The notes beneath the pieces are model-generated. The model searched no databases and was not told the origin of the DNA. It was given only the letters and a program-made list of their open reading frames with translations. The position numbers were made by a program, and so were the translations under genes. This document shows, piece after piece, positions 53,375-61,912 of a stretch of 64,000 nucleotides of DNA. Within the stretch, counting starts at the first letter, position 1, and every line of letters starts with the position of its first letter. Source of the DNA: Saccharothrix sp. HUAS TT1 (GTDB taxonomy: Bacteria; Actinomycetota; Actinomycetes; Mycobacteriales; Pseudonocardiaceae); contig NZ_CP160453.1 of the NCBI RefSeq assembly GCF_040744945.1, forward strand, positions 4,030,001-4,094,000. Reading direction: 5' to 3'.

Positions 53375-53791
53375 CTAATCAGTGGCGCCCGTCACTTCAG
53401 GCGACGAGCCGGACGGGACAGCGGTCGCCGTGGCGTTCCGCGCCGCGGCGACGGCCTGATCCAGGTCGGGGTGGATCGTGAACAGCTTGTCCATGCTGGT
53501 GGCCCGCAGCGGCCTGAGGGCGGCGCGATGGCCGGCCACCAGGATGAAGGCGGTGCCGCGGCGCTGGGAGTGCTGCGCGGCCTCCACCAGCAGCGCCAGG
53601 CCGCTGGAGGCCAGGAACGTCACCCCGGACAGGTCGATCACCGACGTGGAGCGCGTGGTGTCCAGCCACACCAGCATCTCCTGGCGCACCGCATCGGTGG
53701 TGCCCATGTCGACCTCGCCCGAGACGCGCAGCACCGGCACGCCCTGCTCCTCGACGGCCTCCGCCGAGGCCGCCACGACTTCCTGCTCCAT
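53375..53791 (-). CDS. STAS-domain anti-anti-sigma factor
   Basis: A 138-residue soluble protein of the SpoIIAA/RsbV type. The STAS core is VPVLRVSGEVDMGTTDAVRQ, then SVIDLSGVTFLASSGLALLV, where S62 or S63 is the phosphorylatable residue, although the usual Asp just before the Ser pair is Ala. It would bind an anti-sigma kinase when unphosphorylated. ATG 53791 with AAGGGAG upstream was chosen over GTG 53815. No anti-sigma factor or sigma factor is adjacent, so its partner must be elsewhere. Confidence 0.85.
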   Translation of the reverse strand: MEQEVVAASAEAVEEQGVPVLRVSGEVDMGTTDAVRQEMLVWLDTTRSTSVIDLSGVTFLASSGLALLVEAAQHSQRRGTAFILVAGHRAALRPLRATSMDKLFTIHPDLDQAVAAARNATATAVPSGSSPEVTGATD

Positions 53792-53999
53792 CGGTCGCTC
53801 CCTTGAAACGCCCATGTCAACGGTGGCGGGCTGGCTGTTTCAACCCGATGCGGTCGCCTGCGACCACGGCAACAGTAGAGGTCAGCGGGTCGCGGGCGAC
53901 GACCGGAGGCCCGAATGGGGCAACACCGCGGCACGCCGGCCACGCACTGTGACGAAGGGGTCGGTGAACCCGACGCTGATGCCGTTCGCGGGGGGGCGG

Positions 54000-54761
54000 T
54001 CAGCCCAGCTTGACGCCGGTGATCTCCGCGCACGCGTCGAGCAGGCGGTCCTGCACGTCGACGTCGTAGGCGGCCGGGTTGGCCCGCAGCTCCTCGCGCC
54101 ACTTGAAGTAGCGGCCGGTCACGGTGGCGGCGGGTTCGTCGGAGGTGGCGAGCCACACCTGGGTGTCCGCGCCGGTCGGCAGCTCGTCGGTGGCGTTCGG
54201 GCCGCCCATCCGGGTCTTGATCCAGCCCGGGTCGACGGCGTTGCTGAGCAGGTCCGGGTGGCGGCGGGCCACCGCGAACGCCAGCACCACGTCGAGCAGC
54301 TTGGAGTCCGAGTACGCCTGCATGCCGTGCCACGGGCCGCGCTCGTGCTGGAGGTCGTCCAGGTCCGCGACGCCCTGCGACTCCAGGCCCGAGGTCAGGT
54401 AGACCAGCCGGCGGGGCCGGGGCATCAGGGCGGTCAGCAGGTAGGGCGCGAGGACGTTGACCTGGAACAGCAGCTCCAGGCCGTCCTCGGTGACGGTCCG
54501 CTCGGGCAGGCCGCCGCCCAGCCCGGCGTTGTGGATCACCACGTCGAACCCGCCCGCGGCCGCCGCCAGCTCGCGGGTCTGCGCCAGCGACGAGAGGTCG
54601 CCGACCACCGCGTCGGCCGCGCCCGGCACGGCGGCCAGCGCTTCCTCGGCCCGCCGCGCGTTGCGCGCGTGCAGCACCACCCGGTGCCCGAGCCCGACGA
54701 GCGCCGCCGCCGTCTCCCGACCGATACCGTCCGACGATCCCGTGACCAGAACGCTCACCAT
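54000..54761 (-). CDS. short-chain dehydrogenase/reductase
   Basis: A 253-residue SDR. VLVTGSSDGIGRETAAALVG is the TGxxxGIG cofactor motif; DVVIHNAGLGGG replaces the usual NNAG; RRLVYLTSGLESQG carries the catalytic Ser; and AYSDSKLLDVVLAFAVARR supplies YxxxK. The C-terminus resembles retinol-dehydrogenase-type SDRs. The substrate is unknown. The ATG lies 16 bp downstream of a perfect CebR-type palindrome (54778-54791), which should overlap its promoter. No strong ribosome site is visible, so a leaderless or short-leader transcript is possible. Nothing recognisable lies in the 184 bp between this gene and the STAS gene. Confidence 0.88.
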   Translation of the reverse strand: MVSVLVTGSSDGIGRETAAALVGLGHRVVLHARNARRAEEALAAVPGAADAVVGDLSSLAQTRELAAAAGGFDVVIHNAGLGGGLPERTVTEDGLELLFQVNVLAPYLLTALMPRPRRLVYLTSGLESQGVADLDDLQHERGPWHGMQAYSDSKLLDVVLAFAVARRHPDLLSNAVDPGWIKTRMGGPNATDELPTGADTQVWLATSDEPAATVTGRYFKWREELRANPAAYDVDVQDRLLDACAEITGVKLG

Positions 54762-54777
54762 GGGCCGCAGCCTACAT

Positions 54778-54791
54778 TGGGAGCGCTCCCA
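54778..54791. promoter_or_regulatory. CebR-type operator
   Basis: TGGGAGCGCTCCCA is a perfect 14-bp palindrome identical to the cellobiose-responsive CebR box known from Streptomyces. It lies 16 bp upstream of the SDR start, with no cellulase or cellobiose transporter gene adjacent. Confidence 0.75.
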
Positions 54792-54803
54792 GAGCCGGGT
54801 GGG

Positions 54804-54840
54804 CGGTCGGGGAGCGCCGTCGGCGGGCGCTCCCCGACCG
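54804..54840 (-). terminator. terminator of the GH71/99-like gene
   Basis: CGGTCGGGGAGCGCC and GGCGCTCCCCGACCG form a perfect 15-bp stem with a 7-bp loop, 6 bp beyond the stop codon. Confidence 0.82.
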
Positions 54841-54846
54841 GGACCG

Positions 54847-56505
54847 TCAGGCGAACACCTGCCACCGGGCCAGCTGCCCGGCCGGCCAGCCCGTGTTGCC
54901 GGTGAACCGCAGCCTCAGGTGCCTGGCCCGCACCCCGGCCGGCAGGGTGATCGTGACCGAGTTGCCCGTCGCCGGGTCGAACGCGTACCCCGCCGCCCCC
55001 ACCACGACGCCGAACGTCGACCCCTCCGCCGCCTCCACCGCGATCGTCTGCGTGCGCCTGCCCCAGGCCGGGTTCGGCGGCAGGCTCAGCACCACCCGGC
55101 GCGGCGTGGTGACCGCGCCCAGGTCGACCTGCACCCACTGCGGGAACGCGTTGTTGGCGCTCTCCCAGTAGCTGTGCGGGTCCGCGTCGACCGCCAGGTG
55201 GCTGCCGTAGCCCTGGGTCTGGCTGCTCTGCGCGGTCGGCCGGCCCGCCGCCAGGTCCTGGTCGACGGGCGGCGGGCCGTCCGGCATCGGCTTGGTCGGC
55301 CGGACGGCGGTCAGCGCGAGCTGCCCCTTGAGCATCCGGCCGCCGTCGCCGGTGAGCCGCAGGTAGTAGTCCGACGAGCAGCGCGTGCCGTCCTCGTCCA
55401 GCGCCAGGAACCCGGAGCCGACCGGTATCCCGGCCTGCGTCTCCGGCGTCTTGGCGATCTGGTTGGCCTCGTTGTACTCGTCGAACATCGAGATGTAGAT
55501 GCCCTGAACGCCCAGCCGCACCATGTTGTAGAACTGCCGCCACATGAAGTCGCCGTGCGCCCGGTGCCGCCGGGACAGGTCGCCGGGCAGCACGCACGGC
55601 TGGTAGTCGATGCCCAGCCGGTTGCACTCGGCCTGGTCCGGTGAGTTGACGTTGGTGTGGAAGTGGTCCGCGTCGGCGACGTTCCCGATCCGGCCGACCA
55701 TCCACGGCGAGATCATGTGGAAGCTGCGGTAGACGCCGCCGAACCCCGGCCGCGAGTCCTCGACCTCACGCCGCCAGTGCGTGGGCACGCCGCCGATCAG
55801 GTACACGCCCTGGCCCTTGAACCAGTCGACGACCTCCTGGCACTGCTGCGGCGTGAAAGGTCGGCCGGGGTCGTTGAAGCCGAAGCCCCAGATGCACACG
55901 ACCGGCTTGCCGTTCTGCCGCGCGTACATGGGCGACGACGTGTACGCGCGCATCTTGTCGATCCAGTCGGCCTTGATCTCCGACTGGAAGTTCGTCCAGT
56001 TCGTGACGTCGTACATGATGTAGAACTTCACGCCGTGCGCCTCGGCGGCCCGCCGGACGTGGGCGGTGACGGCGTCGCGGATCGGGCCCTCGCCGCCGGT
56101 CGGGTTGAACCGCTGCAGGGCGGCGGTGTCGCAGCCGTACTCGCGCATCCACCGGAAGTGCACGTCCACGGTCTGGTAGTCGTGGTTCGAGAAGACGGTG
56201 GCCGGCTGACCGTTGCCGAGCGCGCCGAACGCCGTCGGGTACTTGGCGGCGTAGTCGGTCATGTCGGGCCACGACATCAGCGCGTGGTTGCCCGGCGACG
56301 GCGGCTGGCCCCAGTTGTCGCTCCAGTGCCACCAGCCGTTGATCGGGGAGTTGTCGCCCCGGGCCGCGAACCAGCCCTGGTAGCCGACGGTGATCTTGCC
56401 GACCACGTCGCCCGGCGGGCTCGCGGCGTGGGCCGGGGTGGACGTGGTGGCCAGGGCGGAGGCGGCCAGGGCCGACCCGATGAACGTCCTGCGTGACAGG
56501 GGCAC
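54847..56505 (-). CDS. Tat-exported GH71/99-like glycoside hydrolase with F5/8C (CBM32-like) domain
   Basis: A 552-residue exported protein. The N-terminus SRRTFIGSALAASALATTST followed by AHAA is a twin-arginine signal. The catalytic TIM-barrel region has VGYQGWFAARGDNSPINGWW, VKFYIMYDVTNW, KPVVCIWGFGF and GIYISMFDEYNEANQI, the pattern of GH71/GH99-like proteins; the EYNE segment is a likely acidic active-site region. Residues 410-552 form a discoidin-type carbohydrate-binding domain (GRPTAQSSQTQGYGSHLAVD, YWESANNAFPQWVQVDLGAV). GTG 56505 has GAAGGAG upstream. The substrate (alpha-mannan or alpha-glucan) is uncertain. The 195 bp upstream show no repressor palindrome. Confidence 0.83.
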   Translation of the reverse strand: MPLSRRTFIGSALAASALATTSTPAHAASPPGDVVGKITVGYQGWFAARGDNSPINGWWHWSDNWGQPPSPGNHALMSWPDMTDYAAKYPTAFGALGNGQPATVFSNHDYQTVDVHFRWMREYGCDTAALQRFNPTGGEGPIRDAVTAHVRRAAEAHGVKFYIMYDVTNWTNFQSEIKADWIDKMRAYTSSPMYARQNGKPVVCIWGFGFNDPGRPFTPQQCQEVVDWFKGQGVYLIGGVPTHWRREVEDSRPGFGGVYRSFHMISPWMVGRIGNVADADHFHTNVNSPDQAECNRLGIDYQPCVLPGDLSRRHRAHGDFMWRQFYNMVRLGVQGIYISMFDEYNEANQIAKTPETQAGIPVGSGFLALDEDGTRCSSDYYLRLTGDGGRMLKGQLALTAVRPTKPMPDGPPPVDQDLAAGRPTAQSSQTQGYGSHLAVDADPHSYWESANNAFPQWVQVDLGAVTTPRRVVLSLPPNPAWGRRTQTIAVEAAEGSTFGVVVGAAGYAFDPATGNSVTITLPAGVRARHLRLRFTGNTGWPAGQLARWQVFA

Positions 56506-56700
56506 GGCACGCTCCTTCGTTGGAGGGACGACACCAGCATGCAAGAAGTGAGCAGAGTCACGCAATAATCTGACAAACCGGGATTTGGTCCGGGGACCGG
56601 GACCGGGCTGCGCCAACCCGGTGGGCACGTCGGCCGCCCGCGCCGGGTTCGTCGGGCGCGCTCGGCGTTTGAGCCCGGCCGGCGGGGCAACTCCGGGGCC

Positions 56701-57123
56701 ATGACGAGAGGCGCGCGATCGGCGCTCGTGCTCGGCCTGGGGATCGGTGGGTTCGTGGACGGCATCGTCATCCACCAGCTCCTCGGCTGGCACCACATGC
56801 TGTCCGGGTGGTACCCGGACGACCTGCACCGGAACATGATCGGCGACGGGCTGTTCCACCTGCTGTGCCTGCTGCTGGTGCTCACCGGCGTGGCCCTGCT
56901 CAACCGCTCGGGCCCGGTGCCCGGCCGGGTGCTGTGGGGCGGCGTGGTGGCCGGGTGGGGTGTGTTCAACCTGGTCGAAGGGGTGGTCGACCACCTCGTC
57001 CTCGGCGTGCACCACGTCCGCACCGGGCCGCACGAACTCGCCTACGACCTCGGGTTCCTGGTGCTGGGCGCGGTGCTGGTCGTGGTCGGCCGGCTCCTCT
57101 CGCGCGAGCGGGTGGCGCGGTGA
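56701..57123 (+). CDS. DUF2243 membrane protein
   Basis: A 140-residue protein with four helices. [20 protein letters not shown] near the N-terminus and [20 protein letters not shown] in helix 3 are the His-rich signatures of DUF2243. The paired His and Asp residues within helices suggest metal or haem binding, but the function is not established. The stop overlaps the recQ start by 4 bp (GTGA), so the helicase is translated from the same message. Confidence 0.85.
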   Translation: MTRGARSALVLGLGIGGFVDGIVIHQLLGWHHMLSGWYPDDLHRNMIGDGLFHLLCLLLVLTGVALLNRSGPVPGRVLWGGVVAGWGVFNLVEGVVDHLVLGVHHVRTGPHELAYDLGFLVLGAVLVVVGRLLSRERVAR

Positions 57124-58739
57124 GCGCCGCGCGAGCGGTGCGCGAGCGCTTGCGCACGGCGGCGGCGGACGTCTTCGGGTGGCCGGAGCTGCGCGACGAG
57201 CAGATCGACGCCATGGAGCAGGTGCTGGCCGGGCGGGACGTGTTCGTCGTGCTGCCCACCGGCGCGGGCAAGTCGGCGGTCTACCAGGTGCCCGGCGTGC
57301 TGCTGGACGGCCTGGTCGTCGTGGTGTCGCCGCTGATCGCCCTGCAGCGCGACCAGGTCGCCGCGCTGCGCGGGAGCGGCGCGCCCGCCGCCGCCCTGGT
57401 CAACTCGGCGCAGTCCGAAGTGGACAACAACGCCGTGTGGGAGGCCGTGGAGCGCGGCGAGGTGCGCTACCTGTTCGTCGCGCCCGAGCAGCTGGCCAAG
57501 CCCGACGTGCTCGACCGGCTCGGCAAGCCCGCCCTGTTCGTCGTGGACGAGGCGCACTGCGTGTCCGCGTGGGGCCACGACTTCCGGCCCGACTACCTGC
57601 GGCTGGGCGCGGCGGTGGACCGGATCGGCCGGCCGCCCGTGCTCGCCCTCACCGCCACGGCGGGCGCCACCGTCCGCGAGGACGTCATCGGCCGGCTGGA
57701 GATGCGCGACCCGGTCGTGGTGGCCATCGGGTTCGACCGGCCGAACCTGTCACTGGACGTGCGGATGTTCGTCGAGGACGACGACAAGCGGCGCGCGGTG
57801 CTGGACTGGGTCCGCGAAGCGCCCAAGCCCGGGCTGGTCTACGTGGCGACCCGCGGGGACGCCCGCCGCTACGCCGAGGAGCTGCGCGAGCGCGGCTCGA
57901 ACGCGGAGCCGTTCCACGCCGGGATGAAGGCCGCCGACCGGGAGCGCGTGCAGGACGACTTCATGGGCGGCCGGATCGACGTGGTCGTGGCCACCTCGGC
58001 GTTCGGCATGGGCATCGACAAGCCGGACGTCCGGTTCGTCGCGCACGCGTCCGCGCCCGGCTCGCTCGACGCCTACTACCAGGAGATCGGCCGGGCGGGC
58101 CGGGACGGCGAACCCGCTCAGGCGGTGCTGTTCTACCGGCCGCAGGACCTGGGGCTGCAGCGGTTCCTGCAGTCCCGGCACGTCGACCGGGACGCGCTGG
58201 CGGAGCTGGCGGCGTTCGTCGGCGAGCACCCCGGGCTGCGCGTCACCGAGCTGGCCCGGGAGGTCGGGCAGTCCCGCCGCAAGGTCACCTCCGGGGTGAA
58301 CCTGCTGGAGCGGGTCGGCGCGGTGCGGGCGGCGAAGGCGCGGTTCCGGCTGACCGCCGAGCCGCGGCGGGCCGCCGACCTGGCGGCCGAGGAGGCCGAA
58401 CGGCTCGGCCGGCTGGACCGGTCCCGGATCGAGGTGCTGCGGGCGTACGCGGAGACCAGGGCGTGCCGCCGCCAGCACCTGCTCGGCTACTTCGGCGAGG
58501 TGCTGGAACGCGCCTGCGGCAACTGCGACACGTGCGAGCGGGGCGAGGCGGGCACCGGGGTGTCGGCCAACCCCGAGTACCCGGCCCAGTCCCGGGTGCA
58601 CCACGCCGAGTTCGGCGCCGGGACGGTGGTGCAGAGCGAGGCCGACCGGCTCACCGTGCTGTTCGAGGAGGTCGGGTACAAGACGCTGTCGCTGGAGGCG
58701 GTGCACGCCGCCGACGTGCTCGGCAGGCACCCCGGGTGA
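57120..58739 (+). CDS. recQ: RecQ-family ATP-dependent DNA helicase
   Basis: A 539-residue 3'-5' helicase. Motif 0/[21 protein letters not shown] and LPTGAGKS; motif [22 protein letters not shown]; motif [14 protein letters not shown]; motifs [20 protein letters not shown] and [12 protein letters not shown]. The RecQ zinc region is reduced to [20 protein letters not shown] plus DTC. There is no HRDC domain; instead the C-terminus ([20 protein letters not shown]) resembles a DUF3553-like module. The GTG start overlaps the DUF2243 stop. It would act in recombination and replication-fork repair. A strong bidirectional hairpin follows. Confidence 0.92.
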   Translation: MSAARAVRERLRTAAADVFGWPELRDEQIDAMEQVLAGRDVFVVLPTGAGKSAVYQVPGVLLDGLVVVVSPLIALQRDQVAALRGSGAPAAALVNSAQSEVDNNAVWEAVERGEVRYLFVAPEQLAKPDVLDRLGKPALFVVDEAHCVSAWGHDFRPDYLRLGAAVDRIGRPPVLALTATAGATVREDVIGRLEMRDPVVVAIGFDRPNLSLDVRMFVEDDDKRRAVLDWVREAPKPGLVYVATRGDARRYAEELRERGSNAEPFHAGMKAADRERVQDDFMGGRIDVVVATSAFGMGIDKPDVRFVAHASAPGSLDAYYQEIGRAGRDGEPAQAVLFYRPQDLGLQRFLQSRHVDRDALAELAAFVGEHPGLRVTELAREVGQSRRKVTSGVNLLERVGAVRAAKARFRLTAEPRRAADLAAEEAERLGRLDRSRIEVLRAYAETRACRRQHLLGYFGEVLERACGNCDTCERGEAGTGVSANPEYPAQSRVHHAEFGAGTVVQSEADRLTVLFEEVGYKTLSLEAVHAADVLGRHPG

Positions 58740-58743
58740 GCCA

Positions 58744-58779
58744 CCGGTGGGCGGGACAGGAGGCGGCCCCGCCCACCGG
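58744..58779. terminator. shared terminator between recQ and the GH43 gene
   Basis: CCGGTGGGCGGG and CCCGCCCACCGG form a perfect 12-bp stem with a 12-bp loop. It sits between the two convergent stop codons, 4 bp from recQ and 6 bp from the GH43 stop. Confidence 0.8.
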
Positions 58780-58785
58780 GGGGAT

Positions 58786-60237
58786 TCAGCCGGTCAACCG
58801 GAACGTGGCGTCGGCCCGACCCGTCGCGTCGGTGATCGGGTCGAGCTTGAGCAGGTTGTCCCGGTGCCGGAGGTAGCGGTCGGGGTAGTTGTGGGACTGG
58901 AAGGACGACCAGGACGACGACGCCAGCCCGGCCACCTGGCGGAACGTGGCGTCGGACTTGAACGCCGACGTGCCGTCGTCGGCCGCCAGCACGAAGTCGA
59001 ACGCGTAGTGCCGCAGGTAGTGGCCGGGGAAGTTGACCGACTGGAACGACACCGTGCCGGACCCGGCCAGGCCGGGCACCACCCGGAACTGCGCGTCCTG
59101 CGCCGGGCTCACGTTCGCGTCGATCCGCACGTCGTAGTCGCTGTGCCGGACGTAGCGGTCCTGGAAGTTGTAGGACTGGATCCGGTTGACCGGCGCCGTG
59201 CTGCCCCACCTGGCCAGCACCCGGCCCTCCTCGGCGGCGGTCAGGTTCAGGATCGAGCCGTGCCGCTTGCGCGTGCCGCCCAGGGAGTAGTCGGTGCGGG
59301 TGGTGAAGTTGCGCGTGCTGCCCAGGTTCGTGGACGTGATCGGCATGTACCCGCGACCGGTCGCGTACTGGTCCAGCCACAGCGCCCACTCGTTGCGCCC
59401 GTTGAACTGCGTCCACATCGGGCCCTCGACCACGTTGCCGCCGGTGGCGCCGTTGGAGATGCCCATGTGCGAGAGGTTGCCGATGGTGGTCCACGAGCCG
59501 AGCACGGAGTTGCTGCCCTCGACGGTGATGTGGCCGTCGGCCGACGCGCGGTAGTACCGGTAGCCGCCGACGCCGCTCGGCGACTCGACGATCTGGGTGT
59601 CGATGATGCCCTGACCGGCTCCGCGGTCGATGTACAGCACCGGCGAGGTGACCGTGCGGAAGTCGGTGGTGCGCACGTAGTAGATGCGGTGCTTCTTGAC
59701 GCCGTTCAGGGTGGCGTTGGTGGCCCAGTAGACGACGTAGTCGCCGGTGGCCGGGTTGTGGATCGCCTCGGGCGCCCAGGCGTTGCCCGCGCCGGAGATG
59801 CCGCCCGCGACGTTCAGCAGGCGCGGCGCGGACCAGTTCACCAGGTCGGTCGACTCCCACACCACCAACGACTTGCTGCCGTTGTTGGCGGCGTCGCTCC
59901 ACGAGGTGCCACTGGCGATGCGCAGGTCGGTGGCGATGATCCAGTACCGGTCGCCGGCGGGGGAGCGGACCAGCGCCGGGTCCCGGACGCCGCGCGTGCC
60001 GACGGTCGACAGCAGCACGGGCGCGCCGTTGTTCAGGTCCGTCCACCGCAGGCCGTCGCGGCTGTGCGCCAGGTGGATCTGCTCGCCGTTCGAGTGCTCG
60101 CCGGTGAAGTGGGCCATCAGGTAACCGGTGAACGGCTCCAGCGCCTCGGCCCGGCGGCCGGTGGTCGCCGACCAGGAGGTGAACAGCAGGGCCACGGCGG
60201 CGACCAGCGCGCCTGCTCTCGTCAGTGCTCGGGACAC
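58786..60237 (-). CDS. secreted GH43 glycosidase with AbfB (CBM42) domain
   Basis: A 483-residue exported enzyme. The signal peptide ends near residue 32 (ALVAAVALLFTSWSATTG, EALEP). The propeller carries GTRGVRDPALVRSPAGDRYW, NAWAPEAIHNPATGDYVVYW, IIDTQIVESPSG and VVEGPMWTQFNG, acidic blades typical of GH43. Residues 350-483 form an AbfB arabinose-binding trefoil with repeats of the type SYNFQDRYVRHSDYDVRID and QSHNYPDRYLRHRDN. It is the second gene of a leftward pair (16 bp after the upstream GH43 gene) with AAGGGAGA before GTG 60237. The likely substrate is arabinan or arabinoxylan. Confidence 0.9.
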   Translation of the reverse strand: MSRALTRAGALVAAVALLFTSWSATTGRRAEALEPFTGYLMAHFTGEHSNGEQIHLAHSRDGLRWTDLNNGAPVLLSTVGTRGVRDPALVRSPAGDRYWIIATDLRIASGTSWSDAANNGSKSLVVWESTDLVNWSAPRLLNVAGGISGAGNAWAPEAIHNPATGDYVVYWATNATLNGVKKHRIYYVRTTDFRTVTSPVLYIDRGAGQGIIDTQIVESPSGVGGYRYYRASADGHITVEGSNSVLGSWTTIGNLSHMGISNGATGGNVVEGPMWTQFNGRNEWALWLDQYATGRGYMPITSTNLGSTRNFTTRTDYSLGGTRKRHGSILNLTAAEEGRVLARWGSTAPVNRIQSYNFQDRYVRHSDYDVRIDANVSPAQDAQFRVVPGLAGSGTVSFQSVNFPGHYLRHYAFDFVLAADDGTSAFKSDATFRQVAGLASSSWSSFQSHNYPDRYLRHRDNLLKLDPITDATGRADATFRLTG

Positions 60238-60253
60238 GGGTGATCTCCCTTGA

Positions 60254-61651
60254 TCACAGGGTGGGGACGATCGGCGCGATGGCGCCGTCGGCGTTGAACG
60301 CCATCCGGTCGATCGCGACCTCGCGGTTGGTGCCGTTGCCGGCGGGCACGGCGAAGCGGTGGTAGGCCACGTGCCAGGTGTCGCTGTTCGGCGCCTTCAC
60401 CACCGAGTGGTGGCCGGTGCCCTTGATCCCCAGCTCCAGCCGCTTCTGCAGCACGACCGCGCGCTTGGTCCACGGGCCGAGCGGGGACGGCCCGGTGGCG
60501 TAGGCGACCCGGTAGTCCTCGTCACGCGTGTCGTTCTCCGACCACATGAAGTAGTAGGTGCCGTTGCGCTTGAACACGAACGAGGCTTCGCGGTAGCCGC
60601 TCGGGGTGATGGTGCGCACCGCCGCGGGGTCGAACGAGACCATGTCGGCGTTCAGCGGCACGACGTAGGCGGCGCCGTTGCCCCAGTAGAGGTAGGACTG
60701 GCCGTTGTCGTCGGTGAACACCATAGGGTCGATCGCCTGACCGGAGTAGGCGCCCGCCCGGACCAGCGGCCTGCCGAGGGCGTCGCGGAACGGCCCGGTC
60801 GGCGAGTCGGAGACGGCGACGCCCAGGTGCTTGCCCGTGTCGCCGGACGCCGCGCCGCCGCTGAAGTACAGGTAGTAGCGGCCGTTCTTGGCCACCACCG
60901 CCGGCGCCCACGCGGAGTTGTCCGCCCACGACACGTCCGGACCGTGGTCGAGGACCACGCCGTGGTCGGTCCAGTTCACCAGGTCGGTGGAGGAGAACGC
61001 CTTGTAGTAGGCGCCGGCCCAGCCCGCGTAGCCGTCGGTGGTGGGGTAGAGGTAGTAGCGGCCGTTGAAGTTCGCGATGTGCGGGTCGGCGAACAGCCCC
61101 GGGATCACCGGCCCCCTCGTGGTCTTCGGCGTCCACGGCGCGGTGAGCCGGAAGGAGCTGTCGGCGCGGAACGCCGCCGTGTCCTGGTAGGCGTCCACCC
61201 ACAGCTCGTAGTTCCGGTGCCGCAGCCGCCGGTCGGGGCGGTTGAACGGGGTCAGCGACACCGAGCCGGACACCGATCCGGTGGTGGCGCAGAAGGTCGC
61301 GTCCGCGCGGAACGTCGCGTCGCCGGTGTTCGCCTCCAGCCGCACCCGCCAGTCGCGGTGCCGGAAGAACTGGCCGTTGGCCGCCTGGAACGAGTAGCAC
61401 GACGGCGACGCCAGCCCGTTGACGACGGTGACCGTCGCGTCCTGCTTCACCTGCGCCGAACTGCCCGACGTCACCGGGTCCACCCGGCCCAGGTAGTCGG
61501 CGTGCCGGACGTAGCGGCCGGGGAAGTTGACCGACTCCAGCGACCGCGCGCCGGTCGGCAGCGGGTCGGCGGAGGCCGGTCCGGCCGGGGTGACGAGCAC
61601 GGCGGCCGTCACGAGTGACAGCACCGCGCCGACGCGCGCGCGTGGCCGCAT
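60254..61651 (-). CDS. secreted GH43 arabinofuranosidase/xylosidase with N-terminal AbfB (CBM42) domain
   Basis: A 465-residue exported enzyme. A signal peptide (AVLSLVTAAVLVTPAGPASA, about residues 1-28) precedes an AbfB domain (VNFPGRYVRHADYLGRVDP to FRADSSFRLTAPW, to about 170). The GH43 propeller then has GLFADPHIANFNGRYYLYPT (base Asp), GQAIDPMVFTDDNGQSYLYW (Asp) and GYREASFVFKRNGTYYFMWS (acid Glu). The binding domain is N-terminal here but C-terminal in the neighbouring GH43 gene. GGAGCGG lies before the ATG. It is the first gene of the leftward arabinan pair, divergent from the GH127 gene across two LacI-type operators. Confidence 0.92.
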   Translation of the reverse strand: MRPRARVGAVLSLVTAAVLVTPAGPASADPLPTGARSLESVNFPGRYVRHADYLGRVDPVTSGSSAQVKQDATVTVVNGLASPSCYSFQAANGQFFRHRDWRVRLEANTGDATFRADATFCATTGSVSGSVSLTPFNRPDRRLRHRNYELWVDAYQDTAAFRADSSFRLTAPWTPKTTRGPVIPGLFADPHIANFNGRYYLYPTTDGYAGWAGAYYKAFSSTDLVNWTDHGVVLDHGPDVSWADNSAWAPAVVAKNGRYYLYFSGGAASGDTGKHLGVAVSDSPTGPFRDALGRPLVRAGAYSGQAIDPMVFTDDNGQSYLYWGNGAAYVVPLNADMVSFDPAAVRTITPSGYREASFVFKRNGTYYFMWSENDTRDEDYRVAYATGPSPLGPWTKRAVVLQKRLELGIKGTGHHSVVKAPNSDTWHVAYHRFAVPAGNGTNREVAIDRMAFNADGAIAPIVPTL

Positions 61652-61693
61652 GGTCCGCTCCGATCTTCGTTGGCCGGGCGTTCAGCATTGAAT

Positions 61694-61707
61694 TGTTAGC
61701 GCTAACA
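61694..61707. promoter_or_regulatory. LacI-type operator, copy 3 (perfect)
   Basis: TGTTAGCGCTAACA is a perfect palindrome, 42 bp upstream of the GH43-AbfB start. It is the best copy of the motif also found at 7126, 7235 and 61771. Confidence 0.82.
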
Positions 61708-61770
61708 GCAGTGAACAAGAGGTTCGCGGGCACCCGTTTCGATGCCGAGCGAACTCCTTGTGGCTAGCCA

Positions 61771-61784
61771 TGTTATCGCTAACA
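61771..61784. promoter_or_regulatory. LacI-type operator, copy 4
   Basis: TGTTATCGCTAACA has one mismatch to copy 3. Its centre is 77 bp from that of copy 3, on the GH127 side of the divergent promoter. The 261-bp gap 61652-61912 otherwise holds no gene I can support. Confidence 0.75.
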
Positions 61785-61912
61785 AGAAAGTGGCCGCAAG
61801 ACTTGTCCTCGGCGAAAACCCTGCGTTACGGTGCCCGGCACTCGCTCCTCCCACCGGCCGCCGACCCGGTTCACGCGGGCGCTTCCCCCCCTCCACGAAT
61901 CCTGGAGCCCCC

